Shown: one piece after another, positions 9,309-23,056 of the stretch | Numbering within the stretch: position 1 is the first letter of the stretch | Layout of the letters: each line of letters opens with the position of its first letter | NCBI GenBank assembly: GCA_937868075.1 | Contig: CALMLL010000169.1 | Location: 1 to 43,222 of the forward strand | DNA: 43,222 bases | Source of the DNA: an uncultured Marmoricola sp. | GTDB taxonomy: Bacteria > Actinomycetota > Actinomycetes > Propionibacteriales > Nocardioidaceae | Reading direction: 5' to 3' | Translations under genes and position numbers: made by a program | The notes under the pieces: model-generated | Told to the model about the DNA's origin: nothing | Seen by the model: only the letters and a program-made list of their open reading frames with translations | The model's database searches: none

Positions 9309-9349
9309 AATTACAAGAGTGTAATTGGGTGAATAACAACGGTGTTATT
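9309..9349. promoter_or_regulatory. Two 18-bp palindromes of identical geometry in the AT-rich amidase upstream region
   Basis: AATTAC-N6-GTAATT (9309-9326) and AATAAC-N6-GTTATT (9332-9349) each have perfect 6-bp arms and a 6-nt spacer, with centres 23 bp apart. They share the form AATWAC-N6-GTWATT, where the middle base changes on both arms together. They lie in the 196-bp gap between wzt and the amidase gene, 88-128 bp before the amidase ATG. TTGACA on the minus strand (9358-9363) sits just upstream of the second palindrome. They look like operators for a dimeric regulator; its identity is unknown. Confidence 0.5.
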
Positions 9350-9417
9350 TAATGCGATGTCAATTCCGGCATCGAATCGTGACGATCCCGTGACCGGGAT
9401 CGGGGGCCGGCCAGAGG

Positions 9418-10206
9418 TCAGATCTCAGAGCCGAGTTCCTCGTCGGCGTGCTCTTCCTCGGTGGTGTCGTCGTAGTGCAGGTAGTGGATACCGCCCTGCA
9501 CGCTGCCACCCGGGACAACCTTGGAGTCGTAGGTCAGACGACCCGACTCCAGGACCAGCACCCGATCGCACATGTTGCGCACCGACGCCGCCGCATGGGA
9601 CACGTAGAAGATCGTGGTCCCCTGGTGCCGGATCTCCTGCATCTTCTCCATGCACTTCTTCTTGAAGGGCCGGTCCCCCACGGCCAGCACCTCATCGGCC
9701 AAGAAGATGTCGGCGTCGACATGGACCGCGACCGAGAAACCCAGTCGGGCGTACATGCCCGACGAATAGTGCGACACCGGGATATCGAGGAATTTGCCGA
9801 TCGAGGCGAAATCGACGATCTCGTCGAATTTGGCGTTGGTCTCGGCCTCGTTCATGCCCAGGATCGCGGCATTGAGATAGAGGTTCTCCCGCCCGGTCAA
9901 CTGCGGGTGGAAGCCAGCGCCCTTGGCGATCAGACCGGCGATCCGCCCCCGGGTCAGCACCCGACCGCCGTCAGGACGCATGACCCCGTTGATGATCTTG
10001 AGCAGCGTGGACTTGCCAGAACCGTTGAGTCCCATGAGGCCGATCGACTCGCCCTGCTCGACGGTGAAGGACACGTCGTCGACGGCCTTGAAGGTCTCGC
10101 TCAGCGGCAGCCCCTTGGCCACCGAGACCGCCATCTGCTTCAGAGTGCGGCTGTAGTGCATGGTGAAGATCTTGGAGACGTTCTCCACCACAATCGATTC
10201 GCTCAC
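9418..10206 (-). CDS. wzt: Polysaccharide ABC exporter, ATP-binding subunit (Wzt/RfbE/TagH type)
   Basis: This 262-residue ATPase energises export of an undecaprenyl- or decaprenyl-linked glycan through its permease partner. Walker A is GLNGSGKS (about 60-67), the ABC signature is YSSGM (about 147-151), and Walker B is DIFLADE (about 166-172), followed by VLAVGD. The phrase GRIAGLIAKGAGFHPQLTGREN is characteristic of the O-antigen/teichoic/galactan exporter subfamily. It lacks the C-terminal glycan-recognition domain of large Wzt proteins, like mycobacterial Rv3781. The C-terminus is acidic (TTEEEHADEELGSE). The gene follows the permease by 28 nt and is last in the operon that starts at 16375. 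Confidence 0.92.
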   Translation of the reverse strand: MSESIVVENVSKIFTMHYSRTLKQMAVSVAKGLPLSETFKAVDDVSFTVEQGESIGLMGLNGSGKSTLLKIINGVMRPDGGRVLTRGRIAGLIAKGAGFHPQLTGRENLYLNAAILGMNEAETNAKFDEIVDFASIGKFLDIPVSHYSSGMYARLGFSVAVHVDADIFLADEVLAVGDRPFKKKCMEKMQEIRHQGTTIFYVSHAAASVRNMCDRVLVLESGRLTYDSKVVPGGSVQGGIHYLHYDDTTEEEHADEELGSEI

Positions 10207-10234
10207 CTGCGACCACCCATCACGTCGTACGTCA

Positions 10235-11283
10235 TCAGAGCCGCTCCGGGAACTTCTTCTCCAGGCGCCGGAACAGGCGCTGGCCGAACCACAGCAGGCC
10301 CAGACAGGCGACCAGGGTGATCAGCCCGCGCTGCAGGAGGTGGTCGGGGAACAGCAGGGACAACTCCTGTGCCTTGCCCGAGGCGTTCTGCTTGGCGACC
10401 GGATACCAGAAGAACCGTTGCAGCAGCATCACCGCGTCGGCGACCGGGTTGGCCATATAGAGCTGGTAGATCACCGGATGGGCCTCGGCATGCTGCATCA
10501 CCCGGTGCGCCGGATACATCATCGGCACCAGGAAGTGCATGAACTGCGTGATCGTGTGCACGATGTTTTGGAAATCGCGGTAGTACACGTTGACCGCGCT
10601 GAAGATCAACGCCATGGCCATCGAGAACGCCATGATGATCAACAGACCCAACAACCCCGAGGCGGCACCCAACGGGTCGATGCTCCAGCCCGAGATGAAC
10701 GAGAAGAAGGCCAGCAGCAGCAATTGCGGCAGCGTGTGGAACATCGCCACCAGCATCGAGGAGAGCGGGAAGACCTCGCGAGGCACCGCCATCTTCTGTA
10801 CCAGGCGGCGGTTGAGCCAGATCGAACGCGTGCCACCGGAGAAAGTCTCACTGAAGTAGTGGACGAAGACGATGCCGCAGAACAGGTGGATGGCGAAGTC
10901 GGGGACGTCCTTGTGCATGTTGAGCAGGTAGCCGAACACCACGAAGTAGACGCCGAAACGGATCGCCGGCTGGACGTAGGACCACAGGAGTCCCAGGATC
11001 GAGGCCGAGTACATCCGGGCCAGTTCGCGGCGCACGATCAGTCGGATCAGGTACGGGCGTTGCAGAGCGCCCACCAGCCCACTGTCGGGAGCCGGAGACT
11101 GCAACTCCCCCTCGACCACCCGGGTCGCCGCAGGCCCCTCGACGGGAGCCACGACCGGCATCTGGTTGTTCTTCTTGGCCGCAAGGCGCCGCGCCTTGCG
11201 CGCCTTGCGGGCCGAGGGAGCGACCCGGCCGGGCCCCTCCTGGATGCGCTCTTGGCGCATCGGGTGGCTGGTGGGTTCTTCGG

Positions 11284-11287
<4 letters not shown>
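10235..11287 (-). CDS. wzm: Polysaccharide ABC exporter, permease subunit (Wzm/RfbD type)
   Basis: The 350-residue ABC-2 type membrane protein would form the channel for lipid-linked galactan. A basic, probably cytoplasmic N-terminal extension of about 80 residues (Arg/Lys/Ala-rich) is longer than in most homologues. It is followed by the amphipathic entry RPYLIRLIVRRELARMYSAS and six hydrophobic segments from about 95 to 340. VNVYYRDFQNIV and MMYPAHRV are family landmarks of O-antigen/galactan permeases. ATG 11287 overlaps the glfT2 stop by 4 nt (ATGA), so translation is coupled. The partner ATPase lies 28 nt downstream. The pair resembles mycobacterial Rv3783/Rv3781. Confidence 0.92.
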
Positions 11288-16375
<5,088 letters not shown>

Positions 16376-16388
16376 GCCCAGCACCCTA
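16376..16388 (-). promoter_or_regulatory. Leaderless -10 element of the galactan operon
   Basis: TAGGGT (16383-16388, minus strand) lies 7 nt before GTG 16375. It overlaps the other candidate start at 16384, so that start would fall inside the promoter. Confidence 0.45.
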
Positions 16389-16426
16389 CGCGGGGCGAGG
16401 CTGTGGTGAGGAACCCGGCGCCGCCA

Positions 16427-17866
16427 CTAGCAGGCCGAGCCGAGGTCCTCGGTCGAGTTCGCGGTGTAGCCGGAGTGGATGTTGCCGTAGGAGCCACCGG
16501 TAGTACCCGTCGATGGTTTGGAGGACGGCTTGCCGCTCTTCTTGCCGCCCGACTCCGATCGGGCGATCGCCTTCTCGACCAGCGTCTGGATCTTGTCGAT
16601 GTCGGGCTTGTAGGTCTCGATCAGGGGCGGCACGAACGACACGGTGCGGATCGGCTGAGTGCGTGCCTTCATCGCCAGTTGGGCGAAAGTGTCGAGGTCG
16701 GACTGGGGCACGTCGGTCTTGATCATGGCCCTCGAGGCTTTGGCGATGTCACCGATCTTGAGGATCACCGTCTGCGGGCTCAACTGGCTGAGCATGGCGC
16801 TGAGCACACACTTCTGACGGGCCATGCGTGAGTAGTCGTCGGCGGCCATGCGGGATCGGGCGAACCACAAGGTGTCCTCGCCGTTGAGCAGGCGATAGCC
16901 GGGCTCGATGTAGGAGTGACCGTCGAAGTCGCCCAGCGCGCCCTTGGGGATCCGGTCGCGAACGTGCAGTTTGACCCCGCCAACGGCATCGACCAGGTGC
17001 CGGAAGCCGGCCAGGTTGACCATCGCGAAGTAGCTGATCTTGAGCCCGGTGATCCCTTCCACGGCGTCTTTGGTGGCTTCGACGCCGGGGTACTTCTTGC
17101 CCTTGAACAGCCCCTTGTGATCCAGGGCCCAGGTGAACAGCGAGTTGAGTTCGCAGCCGTCGCAGGTGTAGCCGTTGGGGAACTGTCCGGCCATGGTGGA
17201 ACCCTCGGCGAAGGGGAAGTTCTGCAGGTTGCGCGGCAATCCGAGCAACACGGTCTTGCCGGTCTCGGCATCGACGCTGGCCACGGTGATGGAGTCGGGG
17301 CGAAGTCCCCAGCGAGTGGCACCGGAGTCGCCGCCCAGCAGCAAGATGTTGTAGCGACCGTCGGTGGCATTGTGGACGATCGAGTCGGCGAACATCGCCG
17401 AGATGAAACTGCCCTGCACGTGCACGATGTGGGCGGCGAAAAGCAGTGAACCGGCGACGGTGAAACACAGCGCCGAGTTGAGGCCGGTCATGGCCAGTCG
17501 CTGCTTTTGGCGAAGTTCCAGGGGATTGCCCAACCGCCAGGCGTCGAAGAAGAGGTAAGCCACCCCGATCGCCAGTCCGATCAGGACGAAGCGCACGAAA
17601 CCGAGGACCACGGTGTTGGCGAAGAGCCAATAGGCAACCGAAGGCAGCAGCCAGCCGATCAGACCCAGCAACACCAGCACACCGATCACCGCGGCCCAGG
17701 TGCGCAACGCGATGCGGCCCACGCGCCGGTTGCCGGCAGCGATCTGTGCCGAGCCCGGCAGGACCAGGGTCATCAGCATCAGGGTGAGCGCGCGGCGGAA
17801 CCGGAGCCGGGCGAGGGAGGTTCCTCGCGCAGCGAGTCGGTTCTGCCCGGGGGAAGCGGCGGGCAT
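16427..17866 (-). CDS. LCP (LytR-CpsA-Psr) family protein, large multi-membrane-span form
   Basis: LCP proteins transfer lipid-linked glycans onto peptidoglycan at the outer face of the membrane. This 479-residue protein has several hydrophobic segments in the first ~160 residues. The LCP domain follows: ILLLGGDSG, LRPDSITVASVD, LLGLPRNL, FAMVNLAGFRHLVDAVGG, LNGEDTLWFARSR and RMARQKCV. PRN replaces the more usual PRD, while the arginines of the pyrophosphate pocket remain. The C-terminus is Ser/Gly/Lys-rich. ATG 17866 is chosen because GAGAGG lies 5-6 nt before it; the frame could extend to 17938 but without an RBS. It is divergent from a second LCP gene and adjacent to the galactan operon, which may supply its substrate. 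Confidence 0.9.
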   Translation of the reverse strand: MPAASPGQNRLAARGTSLARLRFRRALTLMLMTLVLPGSAQIAAGNRRVGRIALRTWAAVIGVLVLLGLIGWLLPSVAYWLFANTVVLGFVRFVLIGLAIGVAYLFFDAWRLGNPLELRQKQRLAMTGLNSALCFTVAGSLLFAAHIVHVQGSFISAMFADSIVHNATDGRYNILLLGGDSGATRWGLRPDSITVASVDAETGKTVLLGLPRNLQNFPFAEGSTMAGQFPNGYTCDGCELNSLFTWALDHKGLFKGKKYPGVEATKDAVEGITGLKISYFAMVNLAGFRHLVDAVGGVKLHVRDRIPKGALGDFDGHSYIEPGYRLLNGEDTLWFARSRMAADDYSRMARQKCVLSAMLSQLSPQTVILKIGDIAKASRAMIKTDVPQSDLDTFAQLAMKARTQPIRTVSFVPPLIETYKPDIDKIQTLVEKAIARSESGGKKSGKPSSKPSTGTTGGSYGNIHSGYTANSTEDLGSAC

Positions 17867-17924
17867 GTGGACCTCTCGGGAAACGAACCGGCCGGGGCCA
17901 GCATCAACGCGCCCAGTATCACTA

Positions 17925-17939
17925 GTCACACCCGTCACA
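17925..17939. promoter_or_regulatory. Two GTCACA repeats at 9-bp phase between divergent LCP genes (possible MtrA-type box)
   Basis: GTCACA begins at 17925 and again at 17934, a 9-bp direct repeat in the 118-bp gap between the LCP genes. The same phase occurs upstream of the amidase. MtrA-type recognition is inference. Confidence 0.4.
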
Positions 17940-17972
17940 CGTGTCTCGACTCGCCGGAATTGTCCGCACCGG

Positions 17973-17984
17973 TAACCTCACCGC
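17973..17984 (+). promoter_or_regulatory. Leaderless -10 element of the second LCP gene
   Basis: TAACCT (17973-17978) is followed by 6 nt and ATG 17985. No Shine-Dalgarno sequence is present. Confidence 0.5.
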
Positions 17985-19178
17985 ATGCCCAGCCAGCCAC
18001 CAACCGACGACGACTACACCTGGCTGTACGGCGAGACCCGCAAGCCCACTCCCCCGGCTTCGCCTGCCGATCCGGAGCCGACGCAGGTGATCCCGACTCG
18101 GGCGCGACCGGGTGCCCCGGCCCCGTCCGGAGGACCCGCGTCGGGTGAGTCGCCCCATCCCATCGAGATCGCCCCCGAGCCGGGGCGCGACCGACGCGGA
18201 AGGGCCTCCACGGCTCCCACCCCCCGTGCCGAACGACCCAGGCGCTCGGGACGAGGGGTGTGGCGAGCGGTCAAAGTTGCATTGTTGTTGTGGGTGGTGT
18301 TCCTGGTCGCAGTGCCGATCTGGGCCTTCGGCCGGATCGAGCGGGTCGAGGCGTTCCCGGGTGGAACACGCCCGGCCGACCAACCAGGAACGACGTACCT
18401 GCTGGTGGGCTCGGATTCCCGCAAGGGTCTCTCGAAGGCCGAACGGCGACGGCTCGGCACCGGCAACGCCGCCGGTCGGCGTACCGACACGATCATGTTG
18501 CTGCACACCGGCTCGCGGAAGCCGATGCTGATCTCGATCCCCCGAGACTCCCTCGTCCCGATCCCGGGTCATGGGACCACCAAGATCAACGCGGCCTTCG
18601 CCTACGGCGGGCCCACGCTGTTGGTCGAGACGGTCGAGAAGAACACCGGGGTGCGCATCGACCACTACGTCGAGATCGGCTTCGGCGGGTTCGTCAAAGC
18701 CGTCGACGCGGTGGGCGGCATCCGGGTGTGCACGCCGACTCGACTCGAGGACAAACTGGCCAACCTCCATATGACCAAGGGCTGCCACGACGTCGACGGG
18801 GCCGTGGCATTGGCCTACGCCCGCAGCCGGCACACCCAGGCAGACGGTGACCTGGGTCGGGCTCGTCACCAACGAGAGGTGGTGAGCAAGGTCGGCGCCA
18901 AGGTGAAGTCACCATGGACGGTGATCAATCCGCTGCGCTACTACGGACTGGCCGATGCCGGATCGTCCTCGCTGCGGATCAGCGACGGCTCCGGACCGAT
19001 CTCCCTGGCCAACTTCGCTCTCGCCATGACCGGGGCCCGCTCGTGCGGGATGCCGATCAGCGACATGGCCGTCCACTGGGACCCCGTCCGGTCCAAGAAA
19101 CTGCTGGCCCTCATCAAGGAGGACCGCACCGACCAGGCCGGGCCCGACCTGTGCACCGGCAACGGGCTGCCCCGCTAG
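17985..19178 (+). CDS. LCP (LytR-CpsA-Psr) family protein, single-span form
   Basis: The 397-residue type II membrane protein has a Pro-rich cytoplasmic N-terminus (about 1-90), one membrane span (about 96-115) and an extracellular LCP domain. The domain shows canonical residues: YLLVGSDSR, GRRTDTIMLLH, LISIPRDSLVPIPG, KINAAFAYGG, VDAVGGI and ALAYARSRH. It probably ligates a lipid-linked polymer to peptidoglycan. ATG 17985 follows a leaderless-type TAACCT. Divergent pairing with the other LCP gene suggests complementary roles or shared control. Its TAG stop shares CTAG with the facing mshC-like gene, leaving no room for a terminator. Confidence 0.92.
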   Translation: MPSQPPTDDDYTWLYGETRKPTPPASPADPEPTQVIPTRARPGAPAPSGGPASGESPHPIEIAPEPGRDRRGRASTAPTPRAERPRRSGRGVWRAVKVALLLWVVFLVAVPIWAFGRIERVEAFPGGTRPADQPGTTYLLVGSDSRKGLSKAERRRLGTGNAAGRRTDTIMLLHTGSRKPMLISIPRDSLVPIPGHGTTKINAAFAYGGPTLLVETVEKNTGVRIDHYVEIGFGGFVKAVDAVGGIRVCTPTRLEDKLANLHMTKGCHDVDGAVALAYARSRHTQADGDLGRARHQREVVSKVGAKVKSPWTVINPLRYYGLADAGSSSLRISDGSGPISLANFALAMTGARSCGMPISDMAVHWDPVRSKKLLALIKEDRTDQAGPDLCTGNGLPR

Positions 19179-20299
19179 ACCTTCAACACATCCCCGAGCA
19201 GGCGCGCGGCCGAGCCTCCGCGGGCCACCGCGATCTCCAGGGCCTGAGGCACGTCGAGGTCGTCGACCAGCGCCGCCATCACCTCGTCGGTGCCCTCGCT
19301 GCCGACCCTCCCAGCAGCGGTGTGCAACTCCTCCAGTCGTACGCCGGCGGCAGCCAACCCGGCGGCTGAGTAGGTCCACGTCTCCTTCCACTGCCGGTCG
19401 AGCAGCAGCAGTCGCAGGGCCTCGGGAGTGGCGGTCTTGAGGGCGTCCCGAACGAGCACGAGATTGCCGGTGGACTTGGCCATCTTGGCCTCACCCACCC
19501 AGACCGTGCCGATGTGCATCTCGCGACGGCTGAACTGACATCCGGTCAACGCGGTGACCATGGCGGACTGGTAGGCGTGGTGGGGGAAGGCCAGGTCGGC
19601 GCCGCCGGCGAGCACGTCGATGGAGTTGCCGAGGCTGGTCACCGCCATGGCCGCGCACTCCACGTGCCAGCCCGGGCGGCCCCACCCCCAGGGACTGGGC
19701 CAGGCCGGCTCATCCTCGGTCGAGGGTTTCCAGATGGCCACATCCCACGGGCCGCGTCGGCCCTCGGTGACCGTCTGGTCACCGAACTCGGCGAAGGCCT
19801 GCTCGGCGCCCTCAGGGTGAGGCATGGCCTCCGGAGCCGAGAAATACACCGTCTCGCCCACCTGGTAGGCCGCACCGAGGGCAACCAAGGCGTCGATGAA
19901 CTCGATGATGTGTGGCAGGTTGGCCCGCGCCCGCGGAGACAGATCGGGGCGCGCGATGTTGAGCGCGCGCATGTCCTGGTCGAAGAGGAACTCCTGGGTG
20001 ACCGCGAACTCCTCGGGTAGCTCTCCTCGGCGACCCGCGGCGGCGGTGAGCACGTCGTCGATGTCGGTCACATTGCGGCTCGACTGGGTTCTGACCCCCA
20101 ACTTGTGAGCCAGGCTCACCATCAGGTCGGTCCAGATGAAGGTCGCAGCGTGGCCCACGTGCGTGACGTCGTACGGGGTGATTCCGCAGGTCCAGACCCG
20201 CAGGGTTCCGGCTATCGGAAGCGGTCGACCGCCCAGAACCAGGTGAGCAGCACGGGGCGTGGTCGCCGGGGGAATGTGATAGCGCAATGCGTCACCCAT
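19175..20299 (-). CDS. mshC: L-cysteine:1D-myo-inositol 2-amino-2-deoxy-glucopyranoside ligase (MshC) or MshC-like paralogue
   Basis: MshC, a class I cysteinyl-tRNA-synthetase relative, joins cysteine to GlcN-Ins in mycothiol synthesis. The 374-residue product has the MshC phrase CGITPYDVTHVGHAATF (about 38-54), whose THVGHA is the HIGH-like motif. It also has NVTDIDD, WHVECAAMA, a GGADLAFPHH zinc-ligand region and KMAKS as the KMSKS equivalent. The tRNA-binding domain of CysRS is absent, as expected for MshC. It is about 35-40 residues shorter than mycobacterial MshC, mainly at the C-terminus, so a divergent paralogue cannot be excluded. ATG 20299 has no strong RBS; CAAGAT lies 6 nt upstream. 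Confidence 0.8.
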   Translation of the reverse strand: MGDALRYHIPPATTPRAAHLVLGGRPLPIAGTLRVWTCGITPYDVTHVGHAATFIWTDLMVSLAHKLGVRTQSSRNVTDIDDVLTAAAGRRGELPEEFAVTQEFLFDQDMRALNIARPDLSPRARANLPHIIEFIDALVALGAAYQVGETVYFSAPEAMPHPEGAEQAFAEFGDQTVTEGRRGPWDVAIWKPSTEDEPAWPSPWGWGRPGWHVECAAMAVTSLGNSIDVLAGGADLAFPHHAYQSAMVTALTGCQFSRREMHIGTVWVGEAKMAKSTGNLVLVRDALKTATPEALRLLLLDRQWKETWTYSAAGLAAAGVRLEELHTAAGRVGSEGTDEVMAALVDDLDVPQALEIAVARGGSAARLLGDVLKV

Positions 20300-20374
20300 A
20301 GACAGATCTTGTCAGGTCCTCGATCCGGGGCGAGGAGTGCTTGGCCGACGGTGCGGAGCCCTCGAGCTGGAGTC

Positions 20375-21547
20375 CTAGAGCTGGGACTGGACTCCGGCCA
20401 ACAACTGCCGCGCCATCACGATGCGCTGCACCTGGTTGGTGCCTTCGTAGATCTGGGTGATCTTGGCATCGCGCATCATGCGCTCGACCGGGTAGTCGCG
20501 GGTGTAGCCGTAGCCGCCGAGGACCTGGACCGCGTTGGTGGTGACCTCCATGGCCACGTCCGAGGCGAAGCACTTGGCGGCCGCGCCGAAGAACGTGAGG
20601 TCCTTGTCGCCGCGTTCGGAGCGTCCGGCCGCGGCGTAGGTGAGTTGCCGGGCGGCCTCCACCTTCATGCCCATGTCGGCCAGCATGAACTGCAGCCCCT
20701 GGAAGTCGGCGATGGCTTTGCCGAACTGCTTGCGCTCCTGGGCATAGCCCAGCGCATAGTCCAGCGCTCCCTGCGCGACCCCCACAGCCTGAGCAGCGAT
20801 GGTCACGCGGGTGTGATCGAGAGTCGCCATCGCAGTGGCGAATCCGGTGCCGACCTCGCCGATCAACCGATCGCCGGGGATGCGCACCTTGTCGAAGTAG
20901 ACCTCTTTGGTGGGGCTGCCCTTGATCCCCAGCTTCTTCTCCGGCGCACCGAAGGAGACCCCGGGGTCCGACTTCTCCACGACGAAGGCGGAGATCCCGC
21001 CGCGGGTGCCCTTGTCGGGGTCGGTCAGGGCCATGACGGTGTAGTACTGGCTCACCTCGGCATTGGTGATCCAGCGCTTCACTCCGTCCAGCACCCACTC
21101 GTCACCGTCGCGAACGGCACGGGTCTTCATGGCGCCCGCGTCCGACCCGGCATCCGGCTCGGACAGGCAGTAGGAGAAGCCGCCCTCACCGGCCGCGAGC
21201 TGGGTCAGGTAGGTCTCCTTGAGGTGGTCGCTGCCACGCAGCATCAGCGGCAACGAGCCGAGCTTGTTGACCGCAGGGATGAGGGAGGAACTCACGCATG
21301 CCCGAGCGATCTCCTCGATCACGATCACGGTGGCCAAGGCGTCGGCACCGGCACCGCCGTACTCCTCGGGAACGTGGGGAGCGTGGAAGTCCGCGGCGAT
21401 CAGCGCGGCGGAGGCCTCCTGCGGATACCTGGCCTGCTCGTCCACCTCGGCGGCGTAGGGGGCGATCTTGGCGTCGCACAGGTCGCGCACCGCCTCGCGA
21501 ATCGCCTGATGTTCTTCCGACAACTGGTAGAAGCCGAGCTCAGTCAT
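20375..21547 (-). CDS. Acyl-CoA dehydrogenase (FadE25-like)
   Basis: This FAD-dependent enzyme introduces the alpha-beta double bond in acyl-CoA. The 390-residue protein has the N-terminal helical region ([15 protein letters not shown]), the FAD and substrate sites ([28 protein letters not shown]), and the C-terminal domain with [16 protein letters not shown] and YEGTNQVQR, where Glu is the usual catalytic base. ATG 21547 is chosen at the onset of homology, with TAGAGT 7 nt upstream; the frame to 21673 reads non-homologous sequence. It is divergent from the CoA-binding gene across only 23 bp. Location between the mshC-like gene and purE/purK and accD recalls mycobacterial fadE25. Confidence 0.94.
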   Translation of the reverse strand: MTELGFYQLSEEHQAIREAVRDLCDAKIAPYAAEVDEQARYPQEASAALIAADFHAPHVPEEYGGAGADALATVIVIEEIARACVSSSLIPAVNKLGSLPLMLRGSDHLKETYLTQLAAGEGGFSYCLSEPDAGSDAGAMKTRAVRDGDEWVLDGVKRWITNAEVSQYYTVMALTDPDKGTRGGISAFVVEKSDPGVSFGAPEKKLGIKGSPTKEVYFDKVRIPGDRLIGEVGTGFATAMATLDHTRVTIAAQAVGVAQGALDYALGYAQERKQFGKAIADFQGLQFMLADMGMKVEAARQLTYAAAGRSERGDKDLTFFGAAAKCFASDVAMEVTTNAVQVLGGYGYTRDYPVERMMRDAKITQIYEGTNQVQRIVMARQLLAGVQSQL

Positions 21548-21570
21548 GTTCTGAACTCTAGGCTGGTTCG
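21548..21570. promoter_or_regulatory. Overlapping divergent leaderless promoters in 23 bp
   Basis: TAGAGT (minus strand, 21555-21560) lies 7 nt before ATG 21547, and TAGGCT (plus strand, 21559-21564) lies 6 nt before GTG 21571. The two hexamers share the TA at 21559-21560 inside CTAG. Symmetric divergent bacterial promoters are a known class; this is a compact example. Confidence 0.55.
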
Positions 21571-22002
21571 GTGACCCCGCTCTGGCAACGACCCAGTGAC
21601 ATCGCCTACATGCTCGACGAGTGCGAGACGTGGGCGATCGTCGGCCTCTCCGGCAACCCCGAGCGCACCGCATATCGAATCGCCGCCGTGCTGCAAGAAC
21701 ACGGCAAGCGCATCGTCCCCATCCACCCCAATGCCGCCACCGTCCACGGCGAGCCCGGCTATGCGAGTCTGGCCGAGGTTCCGTTCGCCGTCGACGTGGT
21801 CGACGTGTTCAGACGTTCCGAGGACGCTGGTCCGTTCGCCGACCAGGCCGTCGAGATCGGCGCACAGGGCGTCTGGTTCCAACTCGGGGTAGTCGATCTC
21901 GATGCCTACTCGCGTACGACGGCTGCCGGCCTGCGCATGGTCATGGACACCTGCCCGAAGATGCAGTGGGACCTGCGCGACGAGGCCGCTGAGAGCCGCT
22001 GA
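21571..22002 (+). CDS. CoA-binding domain protein (YccU type)
   Basis: The 143-residue protein is a single Rossmann-like CoA-binding domain related to the N-terminus of succinyl-CoA synthetase alpha. Landmarks are [18 protein letters not shown] (residues about 21-38), [39 protein letters not shown] and the end [10 protein letters not shown]. The cellular role is not established. GTG 21571 is used because TAGGCT lies 6 nt upstream. The stop overlaps the next gene's ATG (TGATG), so the two are co-translated. Shared promoter DNA with an acyl-CoA dehydrogenase hints at a CoA-linked function. Confidence 0.9.
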   Translation: MTPLWQRPSDIAYMLDECETWAIVGLSGNPERTAYRIAAVLQEHGKRIVPIHPNAATVHGEPGYASLAEVPFAVDVVDVFRRSEDAGPFADQAVEIGAQGVWFQLGVVDLDAYSRTTAAGLRMVMDTCPKMQWDLRDEAAESR

Positions 22003-22427
22003 TGCCCGCATCTTCCCTGGATGCCCTCTACCTTCCCCCGGGGCCCGGTATCCCTCGGGGTCTGGTGATCCCGGCGGCCGATCTGCATGAACAGTTCTCC
22101 CGGTCGACAGGACCTGGCGGGCAAGGCGTCAACACCACCGACAGCCGGGTCGAGTTGGTCTTCGACGCCAGCGACTGCCTGGCCCTGAGCGAGGCCGCCC
22201 GGGCGCGGATCGGCACGGTCAGGGTGGTCGCCCACGCTCACCGCAGCCAGCACCGCAATCGCCTCGACGCCAGGTCCAAACTCCTCCGCCTCCTGGCCGA
22301 GGCGCTGGCTCCCCCGCCACCACCGAGGGTGCCGACCAAACCGTCGAAGGCCTCCCGTCGTCGCCGGGTCGAAGCGAAGGTGCGGCGAGGCGAGATCAAA
22401 CGCCTGCGAGGTCGGGTCACCGACTAG
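22002..22427 (+). CDS. arfB: Peptidyl-tRNA hydrolase ArfB-like ribosome rescue factor
   Basis: ArfB hydrolyses peptidyl-tRNA on ribosomes stalled without a stop codon. The 141-residue protein has the class I release-factor core with the catalytic GGQ in STGPGGQGVNTTDSRVEL (about 35-52). A basic C-terminal tail (SRRRRVEAKVRRGEIKRLRG) would enter the empty mRNA channel. This combination of an isolated GGQ domain and a basic tail separates ArfB from full release factors. The start overlaps the preceding stop by one base (TGATG). It ends 18 nt from the convergent LysE gene. Confidence 0.92.
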   Translation: MPASSLDALYLPPGPGIPRGLVIPAADLHEQFSRSTGPGGQGVNTTDSRVELVFDASDCLALSEAARARIGTVRVVAHAHRSQHRNRLDARSKLLRLLAEALAPPPPPRVPTKPSKASRRRRVEAKVRRGEIKRLRGRVTD

Positions 22428-22445
22428 TGGCCGCCTCGGTGCGGC

Positions 22446-23054
22446 TCAGAGACGGGTCGTGGCCAGGCTGATCGCCACCGCGACCATGATGGCGGCCACC
22501 GCCAGGTCGAGCACCCGCCACGTGCGCGGATCGGCGAAGAGGCCGGTGAGTCGGCGCGCACCCAACGCCAGCCCGTAGAACCACACCGCACTCGCGGCCA
22601 CAGCCCCTGCGGCGAAGACCCAGCGGTGGGCGTGCTGGTTGGCCACCGATCCGATGAAGAGCATCGTGTCGAGGTAGACGTGCGGGTTGAGGAAGGTCAG
22701 CGCCGCCGCGGTGGCGAGGCTTCGCCGAAGGCTCGGCTCGGCAGAGCCCGCGACAACGAGCGCTTCGGGGCGCGTGGCGCGCCGCAGTGCCAGGCCGGCG
22801 TACACCACGAGGAAGGCCACGCCCGCCCACCGGAACACCTCCAGCGCCATGGGCGCGGCCCTGACTAGCGCGCCGATCCCGGCGGTGCCGGCGACGATCA
22901 GCGCCGCGTCCGCGGCCGTGCACAGGGTGGCCACCGCCACCTCGTGTTCGCGGCGCACCCCTTGGCGAAGGACGTAGGCGTTCTGGGCGCCGATGGCGAC
23001 GATGAGCGAGAGCCCGGTCCCGAAGCCGAGCAGCGCGAGGTTGAGACCTCCCAC
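22446..23054 (-). CDS. LysE/ArgO family amino-acid exporter
   Basis: The 202-residue inner-membrane protein has about six hydrophobic segments. The family signature SLIVAIGAQNAYVLRQG (about 16-32) and TFLNPHVYLDTMLFIG in the second half are both characteristic of LysE/ArgO exporters of basic amino acids. The exported substrate cannot be read from sequence. GTG 23054 starts 2 nt after the purE stop, so it is the last gene of a purK-purE-lysE unit, although no functional link to purine synthesis is evident. Confidence 0.92.
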   Translation of the reverse strand: MGGLNLALLGFGTGLSLIVAIGAQNAYVLRQGVRREHEVAVATLCTAADAALIVAGTAGIGALVRAAPMALEVFRWAGVAFLVVYAGLALRRATRPEALVVAGSAEPSLRRSLATAAALTFLNPHVYLDTMLFIGSVANQHAHRWVFAAGAVAASAVWFYGLALGARRLTGLFADPRTWRVLDLAVAAIMVAVAISLATTRL

Positions 23055-23056
23055 GC

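Noticed and set aside
9290..9318. Plus-strand TTGACA promoter in the AT-rich gap
   Set aside because: No plus-strand gene follows; the nearest downstream genes are all on the minus strand.
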